A stretch of DNA of 64,000 bases from Oopsacas minuta (taxonomy: Eukaryota > Porifera > Hexactinellida > Lyssacinosida > Leucopsacidae), in contig JAKMXF010000122.1 of the NCBI GenBank assembly GCA_024704765.1, positions 581,068 to 645,067 on the forward strand, read 5' to 3'. A program made the position numbers and the translations under genes. Shown here piece after piece: positions 24,742-34,079 of this stretch. The notes beneath the pieces were generated by a model that was not told where the DNA came from, did not search any database, and saw only the letters and a list, made by a program, of their open reading frames with translations. Position 1 is the first letter of the stretch. Every line of letters begins with the position of its first letter.

Positions 24742-24942
24742 ATGCTACTAACAATACCTGCAACCTCAGTCGAAGCGGAACGAGCATTTTCTTGTTCAGC
24801 ATATTTATGCAACAAATTTAGAACAAGACTCAATGATAGCACTTTGAATACGCTAGCATTCATAAGGATCAACAAGGAAAAAATTGATGATAAACTAAAA
24901 AAACTTATTATTCATTCATATTCACCTTGTACCCCCATATTA
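24742..24942 (+). pseudogene. hAT transposase C-terminal dimerisation fragment
   Basis: The fragment reads IPATSVEAERAFSCSAYLCN, FRTRLNDSTLNTLAFIRINK. This is the hAT C-terminal dimerisation block (S/T-x-x-x-E-R-x-F-S ... R-x-R-L ... L-x-x-L). Only this tail is present. It follows the zinc-cluster pseudogene by 90 bp, so it could be the end of the same element or an unrelated fragment. Confidence 0.75.
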
Positions 24943-24945
24943 TAA

Positions 24946-25564
24946 TTTCATTCTACAGACTATCATATAATTAAACAAATTTAACTATTGCTCGAGAGAT
25001 AACTATCATCATTTATCAAGGGATTCCCAGAAATTCCGGGGATCCCGGGATTTTAAATGTGGAAATCCCGAAATCCGGGGATTATAAAAAGAGTCCGAGA
25101 TTAAAAACCTTATATACAACACTAGGAGTACCTATTGTTTAACTAGTAAATATTTAGCATCTGTGAACAATAGAATTATTACCGATGACAGTGCTATATA
25201 AAGAATATTTATCATTTACTTTCAGCAAAAACTATAACCAATATAAAAATTCTAGAAGAGTACGAAGGTGTAGAATTTCTTTCTTTTTCGAAAGGTGTCA
25301 ATTTTGGCACCTTTCCTTCCATAATTTTTGCAAGGTGCCAGACAAAGTTTGACCAGTGTGAAATAGTGGCACTTGGTGTCCGATTGATTTGCAAAGGGGA
25401 GAAGTACACCCGACGAATATCTTCAATAGTTCTCTCACCATTTATCACCTTAATTCTATCCAGTTTTGGCTGCAAGCTTTTACGGAGAAAAAAATAATAA
25501 TAATAATATAGAAAAATATAGGCAACCATTTCAATACTGGGCCACTATACTAAAGTTTAGTCAG
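24946..25564. other. Intronic stretch with a possible hAT end
   Basis: The sequence CAAGGGATTCCC at about 25017, followed by repeated CCGGGGATCCCGGG and AAATCCCG motifs up to 25080, resembles a non-autonomous hAT end. No partner end was found. The remainder shows nothing. Confidence 0.4.
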
Positions 25565-26290
25565 CACAGTAAAAAGGAAAAATTTAAAATATGCTAATTT
25601 CTTTGCTTAGTAAGCATTATTTGGAGAAAATGATCCAATGAGTCGTAGAACGTTAAATATCGCGGTTTTGATTTCAAGGTTAATGTACGAAATGATGGAA
25701 ATATGCTTTTCTAAAACAATAAAAATTTGCCATGATAGAGTTGGCAGGTTTTTGAGTTACAGTAGTGACCATGGATGCTAATAATTTGTCAATATCCATA
25801 CATAAGTCGAAAACCCTCAAAGATATAACAAAACTCACTATTGCTGATGTATAGTATAGACCCAATTACCCATTACCTTATACTACATGTTGATATGGTA
25901 TCTCTTACTATAATTTTGCAATCCTGAATATTACAATATATGGTTTTATTGATGACTATCCAATAATCCCTGTAGATATCATATACTATAAATCGGCAAT
26001 AGTAAGTTTTGTTATATCATTGAGGGTTTTCGACTTATATATGGATATTGACAAATTATTACCATCCATGGTCACTACTGTAACTAAAAGCCTGCCAACG
26101 TTATCATGACAAATTTGTATTTGTTATATAATAGAATATTAGAATCATTTTGTACATTAACTTTGAAATCAAAGATGCGATATTTAACGTTCTACAGCTC
26201 ATCAAAGATTGGGCCATTTTCTCCAAATAATGGGTACAAAGCAAAGAAATTAGCAAATTTTGGAAGATTTTTGCTTTTTTGTGTAATCAT
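25565..26290. mobile_element. Long-TIR element family B, copy 1
   Basis: The two halves are inverted copies of each other: 25580-25865 and 25975-26265 share GAACGTTAAATATCGC, GAGTTACAGTAGTGACCATG, GTCAATATCCATA and TAAGTCGAAAACCCTCAA in mirror order. Arms are about 280 bp with a spacer of about 110 bp. The outer limits are approximate and no target duplication was identified. It encodes nothing. Confidence 0.8.
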
Positions 26291-26385
26291 GGCTTACTAC
26301 AGCCATAGACAATAATCGATTTGATCATGAAGAAATTCACAAATATTCATGAATTCCATCAACTACTACTAGCGGGTTTCGCTTG

Positions 26386-26650
26386 CAAGGTCGCTGCGCG
26401 ACAGCTTAGTGTCTCAGGTAGATTAAGTATTAGACAACTTAATTTTTTAATACCTGTCGCTATGCGACCAGGAACTACTTGGAACTACGTACCTCAAGAT
26501 TAACCTTTTGCGGAAAAATTAATTTCGTATTATCCATGTCGATCCAAATTCCATTTAATGCCTTGAGTGGTAACACCAGAGCTGGTACGTAGGTTTAGAT
26601 TAGCAATATTGGCACTCAATATCTAGAGTATTATTAAATCCTCCAAAATA
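26386..26650 (+). repeat. Family C repeat, copy 1
   Basis: The head at 26386-26480 (GGGTTTCGCTTGCAAGGTCG, GCGACAGCTTAGTG, TAAGTATTA, GTCGCTATGCGACC) recurs at 35151, 39245, 44466 (inverted) and 53022. The tail includes CCATGTCGATCCAAATTCCA, matched at 53175 and 44400. It has no coding capacity and the class is unknown. Confidence 0.65.
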
Positions 26651-26669
26651 TCGATATTCAGGGAATTTT

Positions 26670-27735
26670 GTCTTTTGTACAAAGTAAGCATTTATTTGGC
26701 AAAAATATGTCATTCTTTGATGCCTTGTAGAGAGGGTCGCGGTGGGAATGGGAATGGGAATCGTAGTTATCCTATGGGAATGCTATGGGAATCCCTCGGA
26801 GAATTTCTATAGGATTCCCACAGGATTCCGATTTTAGAGGACTACTATACTAGGTATTTGAAATAGAAAATATATTTGTTGCACATAAATGTGTAAATAA
26901 TAATAATAGTTGCATCGTGAAGGCATTCAAAATCAAAAGTAGATATTATAAGCTATCCTATAGGATTTGGAATTCCCATCGGATTCCATATGGAATTTCA
27001 TGATTCCCATATGGGATTTCCCATGGGATTTTCATAGGATTCTCACAGAAATCCTGTGGGAATTGGAATGGGAATTGAAACTCCTTTCCCACGGCACCCT
27101 GCTTGTAGAACGTTAAATATTGCATATTTCGAAATGAATAGATGAAATTACCTATAGATACTTTTATACAAAAATTTCAATAAATTGTAATACAAAGTAG
27201 GGACGTTCTTGAGTTACAGTAGAAACCAGGGATGACATACTTTGTGTATACAAAATTATAACTCAATAATCATTAAAAGTATTGTCAAATCAGGATAGCC
27301 TCTTTGTAATAAATGCCCAACTTCACATACCCTGATAATACACTTTGATATGATATCTCTTACCAGTATGACGTAATCGTGAAATTATCAATTTAAGGTC
27401 ATTTTTACATTACCTAATAAACTTCAGAGTTATCATATCAAAATGTATTATGACGGTATGGAAGTTGAGTATTTACTACAAACTGGCTATCCTGATTAGA
27501 CAATAATTTTCTCGATTATCGAGTAATAATTGGATAATCAGAAAAATTATGCCATCCATAGTCTCTACTGTTACTCAACAAAGAGCCAATTTTGTATTAC
27601 AAATTTGGATATTTTGTACAAAAGTATTCATAGATCATTTAATGTATTCACTTAAGAGATGAAAGATGAATATATAACGTTCTATATCTATAAGGCGTAA
27701 AGTAAAGACATATTTACCAAATAAATGCTGAAACT
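26670..27735. mobile_element. Long-TIR element family B, copy 2 (interrupted)
   Basis: A second, more diverged member of family B. GCATTTATTTGGCAAAAATA, AGAACGTTAAATATTGC and GAGTTACAGTAGAAACCAGG in the left half are mirrored in the right half (27540-27735). A hAT MITE at 26732-27101 splits the left arm with a clean 8-bp duplication. Confidence 0.75.
26732..27101. mobile_element. hAT MITE, GGAAT-rich, nested in family B
   Basis: The 8-bp duplication CTTGTAGA flanks it (26724-26731, 27102-27109). The ends are GAGGGTCGCGGTGGGAA (left) and TTTCCCACGGCACCCTG (right), approximate inverses; the first base of the left end has changed from C. The 370-bp body is filled with GGGAATG/GGATTCC/CCATATGG motifs in both orientations. 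No ORF. Confidence 0.85.
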
Positions 27736-28515
27736 ACCCTCTGATCCATCTCTATCACTTCAATCAATCAATCAATCAATCATTGGATTAATACCTGAGA
27801 TCTGACGCCAAATGGAAATTGACTCCAACTCGACCATGGATAGAGCTAAAGTCAGTACATCAAAATAGTTCAAAAATTACTTACAAAATGGAATGTATAA
27901 AACAATTAGAAGAAAAGGAAAGTTAATTTCGGATTGTCTATGTCTCATGATTGAATAAACGTTCTCCAAAAGCCCAAATGATTCACAAGTTTCCTTCCTT
28001 ATATTGTGCGTCTGTGGTTCCATACTAGAAGTCCAGTTATGCTGAATGCTCTCGTTATATAATCACTACTGAAGCGTGGAACTTCCAGATATCAGATCCG
28101 TAATATACAGCTAACATAGGGCTTCGCCCTGCTTATGGTTTGTCTTACATATTTCTGTACTTTTGTACGTGAGACTTTTATCGAGCTTGACTCCTAGTAA
28201 TTTAACATTAGGCTGATGTTATATAGTTGTATTTCATACTTTGATTAAAGGTCTTAACTCTTGAACTTTTCGAAACGTAGGCGTGCCACAATGAGACTAT
28301 CCTCTGTGTTTTGTCATCATTTACTTCAGGCCAAGTGGATGATAAAATTTTTGTGACTTGCTGATATGCAATTCTGCATTTGATAAGATATCTTGTACAC
28401 ATTCAGAGAGACTATCAGACTAATATCATCGGTAAGAGAACTTTAGCAATCCTCCATTATTGATAGTAATTTAGTCTGCAGCTAAAAAACATTATCGATC
28501 GCCAGGCACATCTTT
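27736..28515. other. Intronic stretch with TCAA microsatellite
   Basis: It holds a (TCAA)n tract at about 27761-27783 and otherwise nothing recognisable. GGGCTTCGCCCTGC at 28112 is a short hairpin. Confidence 0.5.
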
Positions 28516-29327
28516 CACGGGTCTCTCAGAAAATCATATTGATCGAAAAAACGAGGTCCTTGAGATTTTTCATGATTCTTGTGTAGAATTTTGCGTAGAA
28601 TCCGATTCTGTTGCCAAAAAAATATTTCTCACACAAATTTTTGAGTTATTTTATATTTTTTTAGTTCCCATTTTTATATGTTGTCGGGTTGCTAATTTAT
28701 CATATTAGAATCATCGTTATCACTCATACATTGAATATAATACATCCATCAGTCACATATAGAATAAATTAAGTACTTATAAAATTAACGAAATTAATTT
28801 CCTTGACAGCATTTAGTAGGTTTTCGCCGTAATTTTCTAGAGACTCGCTACATTGATAATTTCTCCAAACTTTGATGAATCGAGAATGAGCTGATTCAGC
28901 TGCCTGCTCTGAAACGGCGCCCAATCCCATACCAACTGGAAGGAATTTGGTGATAAATGGGATAACATGTCTGCACACTATATGGACTTTTGTTGAACAA
29001 TTCAGCCCAGTTAATTTGAATGCTTCTTCAAATTGAAATATCGCCAGTTTGTAATCACCTTGTATCTTTTGCCCAAAACATGTCCTCACTACCTCTGAAA
29101 ATCGCTTTAAAGCAATGCTGGATGAGTTGCTAATTGGAAAACCAATCTGCTCAACCATCAATGTAATTTTCCGCATTGCATTACCTTCAAATGCGCCTCC
29201 ATGGTAAGAACTTCGAGATATGTTATTGTGCTTCAGTAATAATTCATGTGTAACTAACTCTTCTTCAGACATTGTAGCCACGATCGCATTGTACAACTTC
29301 TGACCAACCCCTAACAAAAGATGTAAC
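28516..29327 (-). repeat. 812-bp inverted duplication, left arm
   Basis: Every block I compared is the exact complement of 30014-30825, and the mirror sum of coordinates (59341) is constant from the inner to the outer edge, so there is no net insertion or deletion. The arm contains the 3' half of the gene at 28769-29926 and about 250 bp beyond its stop. The 686-bp spacer (29328-30013) is single copy. Confidence 0.95.
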
Positions 29328-29926
29328 TCGGGAATATTGAACATCTGCATGTAGTCAACCATCCATACACCAAGAGCCTCCATATCTTCTACACCATCAC
29401 AGTCAATCGCATGATTCTTTGAGTCGGAGTTATATTCTTCACACAATTTTTGGTACATCTCTGCATGATGTGCTGATGATCTTGATTTGAATTCGACATG
29501 ATCCAATCCACTTTTAGCATCCCATACACACCAAATGCATGGGTAACGTCCAAGCATAATACCCAGACAGAGAGCAGCGGCTTTGAGATCAAAGGTAAAA
29601 GATACGTTGTACTCATGAATAAACTTTTGAATTTCCGGGGCATTCAGTATTATAGAAAAATTGTAATTATTTTCAGGAGCACTTGATACCCATAAGAAGA
29701 TTAGATTTCGCACAGAATTTTCCAGTTGTAGACACATGACAAGCTTAGTGAACCCACAACCATAATCAAGGCCAAGCTTAAAATTGAAACTGTAAACTGA
29801 AGATTCTCCGCTAATGTTGTAGACTTTTTCTATCAGTTTGTCGATGTTGCAACAGCGTACGACCCAAGTCTTTCTGATATCAGAGGAATACTTCTCTTGC
29901 TCCATTCCAGATCTAATTGGACGCAT
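28769..29926 (-). CDS. Repeat-associated protein of unknown function (385 aa)
   Basis: An ORF from ATG at 29926 without internal stop. Visible blocks: FNFKLGLDYGCGFTKLV, FTFDLKAAALCLGIMLGRYP, CIWCVWDAKSG (C-x2-C), PELHLLLGVGQKLYNAI, SSYHGGAFEGNAMRKI, VRTCFGQK, KVHIVCRHVIPF and GLGAVSEQAAESAHSRF. Proteins with this order (LHLLLG, HGG-x-F-x-GN, K-V-H, GLG-x-x-SEQA-x-E-x-x-H) recur in repeat-rich invertebrate genomes; I cannot name a function. The N-terminus looks truncated: upstream codons to about 30013 continue a related reading in another frame. The downstream half is duplicated in mirror image at 30014-30572. Confidence 0.6.
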   Translation of the reverse strand: MRPIRSGMEQEKYSSDIRKTWVVRCCNIDKLIEKVYNISGESSVYSFNFKLGLDYGCGFTKLVMCLQLENSVRNLIFLWVSSAPENNYNFSIILNAPEIQKFIHEYNVSFTFDLKAAALCLGIMLGRYPCIWCVWDAKSGLDHVEFKSRSSAHHAEMYQKLCEEYNSDSKNHAIDCDGVEDMEALGVWMVDYMQMFNIPELHLLLGVGQKLYNAIVATMSEEELVTHELLLKHNNISRSSYHGGAFEGNAMRKITLMVEQIGFPISNSSSIALKRFSEVVRTCFGQKIQGDYKLAIFQFEEAFKLTGLNCSTKVHIVCRHVIPFITKFLPVGMGLGAVSEQAAESAHSRFIKVWRNYQCSESLENYGENLLNAVKEINFVNFIST

Positions 29927-30013
29927 TCGAATATATCATCACAATATTGTTTCCGTTCGTCGTAATAGTCCTTCATTGATGGACAGGCCACGCCAGCATC
30001 CCTTATTACTTTG

Positions 30014-30572
30014 GTTACATCTTTTGTTAGGGGTTGGTCAGAAGTTGTACAATGCGATCGTGGCTACAATGTCTGAAGAAGAGTTAGTTACACATGAATT
30101 ATTACTGAAGCACAATAACATATCTCGAAGTTCTTACCATGGAGGCGCATTTGAAGGTAATGCAATGCGGAAAATTACATTGATGGTTGAGCAGATTGGT
30201 TTTCCAATTAGCAACTCATCCAGCATTGCTTTAAAGCGATTTTCAGAGGTAGTGAGGACATGTTTTGGGCAAAAGATACAAGGTGATTACAAACTGGCGA
30301 TATTTCAATTTGAAGAAGCATTCAAATTAACTGGGCTGAATTGTTCAACAAAAGTCCATATAGTGTGCAGACATGTTATCCCATTTATCACCAAATTCCT
30401 TCCAGTTGGTATGGGATTGGGCGCCGTTTCAGAGCAGGCAGCTGAATCAGCTCATTCTCGATTCATCAAAGTTTGGAGAAATTATCAATGTAGCGAGTCT
30501 CTAGAAAATTACGGCGAAAACCTACTAAATGCTGTCAAGGAAATTAATTTCGTTAATTTTATAAGTACTTAA
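30014..30572 (+). pseudogene. Mirror copy of the C-terminal half of the 385-aa gene
   Basis: From LHLLLGVGQKLYNAIV to the stop, this plus-strand frame is identical in translation to the minus-strand gene (about 185 residues). It lacks the N-terminal half; upstream codons come from the antisense of the spacer and are not related to the family. It is therefore a 5'-truncated duplicate. Confidence 0.85.
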
Positions 30573-30825
30573 TTTATTCTATATGTGACTGATGGATGTA
30601 TTATATTCAATGTATGAGTGATAACGATGATTCTAATATGATAAATTAGCAACCCGACAACATATAAAAATGGGAACTAAAAAAATATAAAATAACTCAA
30701 AAATTTGTGTGAGAAATATTTTTTTGGCAACAGAATCGGATTCTACGCAAAATTCTACACAAGAATCATGAAAAATCTCAAGGACCTCGTTTTTTCGATC
30801 AATATGATTTTCTGAGAGACCCGTG
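30014..30825 (+). repeat. 812-bp inverted duplication, right arm
   Basis: Partner of 28516-29327. The outer edge is at CCCGTG (30825); sequence beyond it differs from that left of 28516. The inner edge is at GTTACATC (30014). The lack of divergence implies a very recent event, gene conversion, or an assembly artefact. Confidence 0.95.
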
Positions 30826-31068
30826 CTTTGAGGTACACCATGTGTCGGAGTAAATCCTTTAGTAGTACTTTCTCCTATTTTGACAACGCATTTCCGACTA
30901 GTGACATAGCTAGAACATAAAGTGCCAACAAGCCTGCAGATGGTTTAAGTCCCCCTTTTCTATCCAGCATAATGCTGAATTTATGGCTTTTATGATTGCC
31001 AGACATGTATCTCGGTGTTTTCTAAAGTCAAATTGGCAGTCATCTACCAGCCCTATGTCTCTAGATAT

Positions 31069-31073
31069 TCCCT
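31069..31073. repeat. 5-bp target-site duplication, left (TCCCT)
   Basis: TCCCT directly precedes CACAGTG at 31074. The same five bases directly follow CACTGTG at 34075-34079. A 5-bp duplication is the hallmark of Transib/RAG-type transposition. Confidence 0.85.
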
Positions 31074-34000
31074 CACAGTGGCACGAAATGGTCAGAATGT
31101 GGAAATAGGCATTTTGATGGCACATAGGTCCTCAAAATGTATTATTGCCATATAGGTTTTCGAGCCCAACGAATCGAATGGGATACTCATTTTTTCTCTA
31201 TCCCTTCAGGTGACAAAGTTATGACGTCATTGTCACCTATCTGAGGTGTGAAAATTCCCAAAATTTTCTATTAATCGATTGAGAGGTTTACTTTTAATCA
31301 TCATTATGATCTTCATGATCACGAATAAGGGTGTTCACTAAAATATCTTGGCTACTTCTAAGTCCTTGGCTAGATGGAGGCCTTGGAATAGAAAACTTGC
31401 GATTCATTAACAGCATGGGATCACTGTGAGAAATCAATCGAACAAATACATCCTTTAAATTTTCTTCAAATGAAAACTTGCGAGCAAGACGATCTCTGTA
31501 TCTCCGAATATATTTGTTAGAAGCCTCTAGTCCTTCTTCAGATAAGTTCTCTAGCCCATGTCCATCATTAAACGTTGAGATGATTTCCGGTGCATGTGCT
31601 AACAGTTTGTGTAACGTCGGGGAAACATTAGCCCAAGGAAATGCACAGAGAATTGACTGGTAGATATTACTGCAAACAAGCGCTAGTTCTTCTGTATCCA
31701 CTCTTCTGCTGCTATTATAGACGCGTAGGATTGCTCCTAGGCATGTGTGAATTTCAATTATGTGGGACTTGAACTCAGACGGGATCACTGTCAAAACCCA
31801 GTAGAGGAAATCTTGATCGTTGTCATCCTTTCTTATCAAGCATCGTCTTACCACATTACCAGTAGTCGTTGTGCCACCTTGTGTTGAAGGGATGTCAATA
31901 ATAATATTGAGATTGTCTTTAATTAAACTTGTAACGAAAGTTTTAGCATCTGAGACTCTCTTAGAAGTTGGTGACCACTTAAATACTCCTGCGTGCAAAT
32001 GGCTAATTAGATGTAAAAACCAGCCAAAACATCGGAGATATGCATGCAAAGGCGAACTGGGTATGATTTCTAAGTCAGATATTGGTCTGTGTGTAACGTT
32101 GAATCTGTTGTCAGAAGATAATGATAGAAACTCCTCTTCGTTAACTTCATCAAATAATACTTTCAGGTCTGTGATGGATCGATTAATTGGAAAACCGTCT
32201 TTTACGATATCCGGATCATGGATTTGTTTGAATGTCGCTGTACAGAACTGGCAACATGCACCCCCAGCTCCACTAATAATCTTAGCCATTTTGCCATCCA
32301 ATTGTGAACGTTGAATTTCAACTTCACAAAATCCGCTTGTTAGTTCTAAACCCTTTTCCGTTATCTCTGTGGACTCCTTATTGATTAGTGTATCCATAAG
32401 ATATCGAATATTGTCTTCGTTCTCCTGTAGAGCTAGTATCGCAACGGGTCTAATTGAGAAAGGAGAATTTGGTAGAGGGTTTTTCCAAATCAGTTTGTTA
32501 TCGGTGTCGGATATGGAAATCACCTTAAACCCGAATAAAATAAAACTTTTTGTTGAAATATTGGGGTGAGTCGCTTGCTGATAAACCCGGTGAGAGCCAG
32601 AACCGTCAAGTCCATCTGAAATTCGTATCCTTTGAGGATTGCTGGCGCTGGGAATTTCATTGGCAGAAGCAGTCAATATTCTGTTTACTGTATGAGTCAG
32701 AAGCTTTTTGTAAGATACAGCAATGCCTACCCGATGTTCTCGATCAACTGAAAAGATGTCATTAGTCAAGCAAATTTGAGATCGATAGGTAGCTAATCGA
32801 TTGTAACCTGGAAGCTGGACATCTGAAAGCAATAATCGTCTTAAATCGATGTATTTCTTCTTTCCAATTTCTAAAGAATCCATCAAGAACGCAGCTTTAT
32901 CGCAGGTTAGTTTATTGCAGACTGGACCGAAGCTTCCCTTAGCAATAATTTCTTTACGGAACTTGGTAGTAGTAAAGTCGTATTCAGTCTGTGAACATAG
33001 CATCATCAGGTAACAGGATAGTTCTTTACTGGAAACATTCTCTTGTACAGCAACCTTTTCAAGATGTGTTAGTAAGGAGGACAATCGGCTGCGAAGACCT
33101 TTAGTTGATAATTCCCTCAGAGGCTTACGGGTGGGCTTACTAAAATCTTCTTCGAAAACAGAGGTTGATTGGCTAGAAGAAACACTCCCTATCACCATGA
33201 CTTCATCTGAGCATTGATAACCTGTACTCAATCTCGGGTGTTTAAGTGGTGTATGATATGGTATCGCATTCCAAGTAGTTATATCGGCTCGTTTCAGGTA
33301 TTCTCTCCTATCTTCTCTGAGGGTCGAAAATTTTCTCCGTACTGTATCATGCTCTGTTTCTTCCAAATTATTGAGGACAATAAACGAGGACGCGAGAGAA
33401 GTGATTGTTTTATTCTTTTGTGCAGTTAAGAACGTGTATGCATCTTCGTTATTCATAATGAAAAATGTGCTAATAAACAACCACAACAATTATTTATGAT
33501 TTATATGGGCCAAAAATTAGATAATTGTGAATGGATTATATTTAAAATCGCAAAAAAAAATATCGTTGACACTTCCTGATACCATAATTTAAAGTGTATT
33601 TTGTAGAGGACGAAAAGAGCTATTAGGAAAGTGCAATGGAAAGTTCCGCAAGTGAAGGCAAAAAAAGTACTAGAGTTTTAATGAAACGTGTTTCTATTTA
33701 TTGCACTTGTACGAACAAGCTTGTTTAAAATGAGAATAGTAAATTCCATCTGTTCATTGGAGCCAAGATTAACGTGATTTATTATTCAGCAACATAAGAG
33801 CTTTCGATTGGTATACTATAAATAGCAGTTATTTGACGTGGAGAATCCATATTATTCAAAATTACATCATGACCGAAAATTGAAACCATAAATCAATCTT
33901 TCGAATTTCAATTATGCTCTCATTGGAATAGACGTAGGAGCTAAATGGAAAGTCTATTGTAGAGATGTCAAATGTTTTCCGAGGTTTGTGGGGGTGCTGA

Positions 34001-34074
34001 ATTCAAATATCAACACTATAAAGCAATTTGAGGTTATATTTTTTTCACCTATTTCCACATGCCGTGCCACTGTG
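31074..34074 (-). mobile_element. RAG1-like transposon with RSS-heptamer ends
   Basis: A 3,001-bp element with inverted ends that both begin CACAGTGGCACG (31074-31085 and, complemented, 34074-34063) and are flanked by TCCCT. A second block, ATGTGGAAATAGG, occurs at both ends (31097-31109; complement of 34048-34060). It lies 16 bp from the heptamer on the left but 7 bp on the right. Inside is one long minus-strand ORF similar to the RAG1 core, with about 620 bp between the right end and its ATG and about 220 bp between its stop and the left end. CACAGTG equals the vertebrate recombination-signal heptamer; Transib and ProtoRAG elements have related CAC-starting ends and 5-bp TSDs. No RAG2-like Kelch gene is present. 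It lies in a cadherin intron, in the same orientation as that gene. Confidence 0.88.
31294..33456 (-). CDS. RAG1-core-like recombinase/transposase (720 aa)
   Basis: The start is ATG at 33456; the frame is open further upstream but without an ATG. By comparison with RAG1 known to me, in order: RISDGLDGSGSH (first catalytic Asp, residue 281; RAG1 D600 region); KSFILFGFKVISI; RPVAILALQENEDN; GACCQFCTATF (zinc C402-x2-C405); FPINRSITDLKVLFDEV; EIIPSSPLHAYLRCFGW (RAG1 D708 region, but Tyr473 where Asp is expected); GGTTTTGNVVRRCL; VIPSEFKSHIIEIHTCLGA; LHKLLAHAPEII (zinc H616-x4-H621); and LSEEGLEASNKYIRRYRDR (Glu641, RAG1 E962 region). There is no RING or nonamer-binding domain that I can recognise. 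It is expected to cut at the heptamer ends of its own element, but the missing second acidic residue makes present activity doubtful. The ORF is otherwise intact. Confidence 0.85.
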   Translation of the reverse strand: MNNEDAYTFLTAQKNKTITSLASSFIVLNNLEETEHDTVRRKFSTLREDRREYLKRADITTWNAIPYHTPLKHPRLSTGYQCSDEVMVIGSVSSSQSTSVFEEDFSKPTRKPLRELSTKGLRSRLSSLLTHLEKVAVQENVSSKELSCYLMMLCSQTEYDFTTTKFRKEIIAKGSFGPVCNKLTCDKAAFLMDSLEIGKKKYIDLRRLLLSDVQLPGYNRLATYRSQICLTNDIFSVDREHRVGIAVSYKKLLTHTVNRILTASANEIPSASNPQRIRISDGLDGSGSHRVYQQATHPNISTKSFILFGFKVISISDTDNKLIWKNPLPNSPFSIRPVAILALQENEDNIRYLMDTLINKESTEITEKGLELTSGFCEVEIQRSQLDGKMAKIISGAGGACCQFCTATFKQIHDPDIVKDGFPINRSITDLKVLFDEVNEEEFLSLSSDNRFNVTHRPISDLEIIPSSPLHAYLRCFGWFLHLISHLHAGVFKWSPTSKRVSDAKTFVTSLIKDNLNIIIDIPSTQGGTTTTGNVVRRCLIRKDDNDQDFLYWVLTVIPSEFKSHIIEIHTCLGAILRVYNSSRRVDTEELALVCSNIYQSILCAFPWANVSPTLHKLLAHAPEIISTFNDGHGLENLSEEGLEASNKYIRRYRDRLARKFSFEENLKDVFVRLISHSDPMLLMNRKFSIPRPPSSQGLRSSQDILVNTLIRDHEDHNDD

Positions 34075-34079
34075 TCCCT

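Noticed and set aside
31820-32314. 164-codon plus-strand ORF
   Set aside because: Antisense shadow of the RAG1-like gene.
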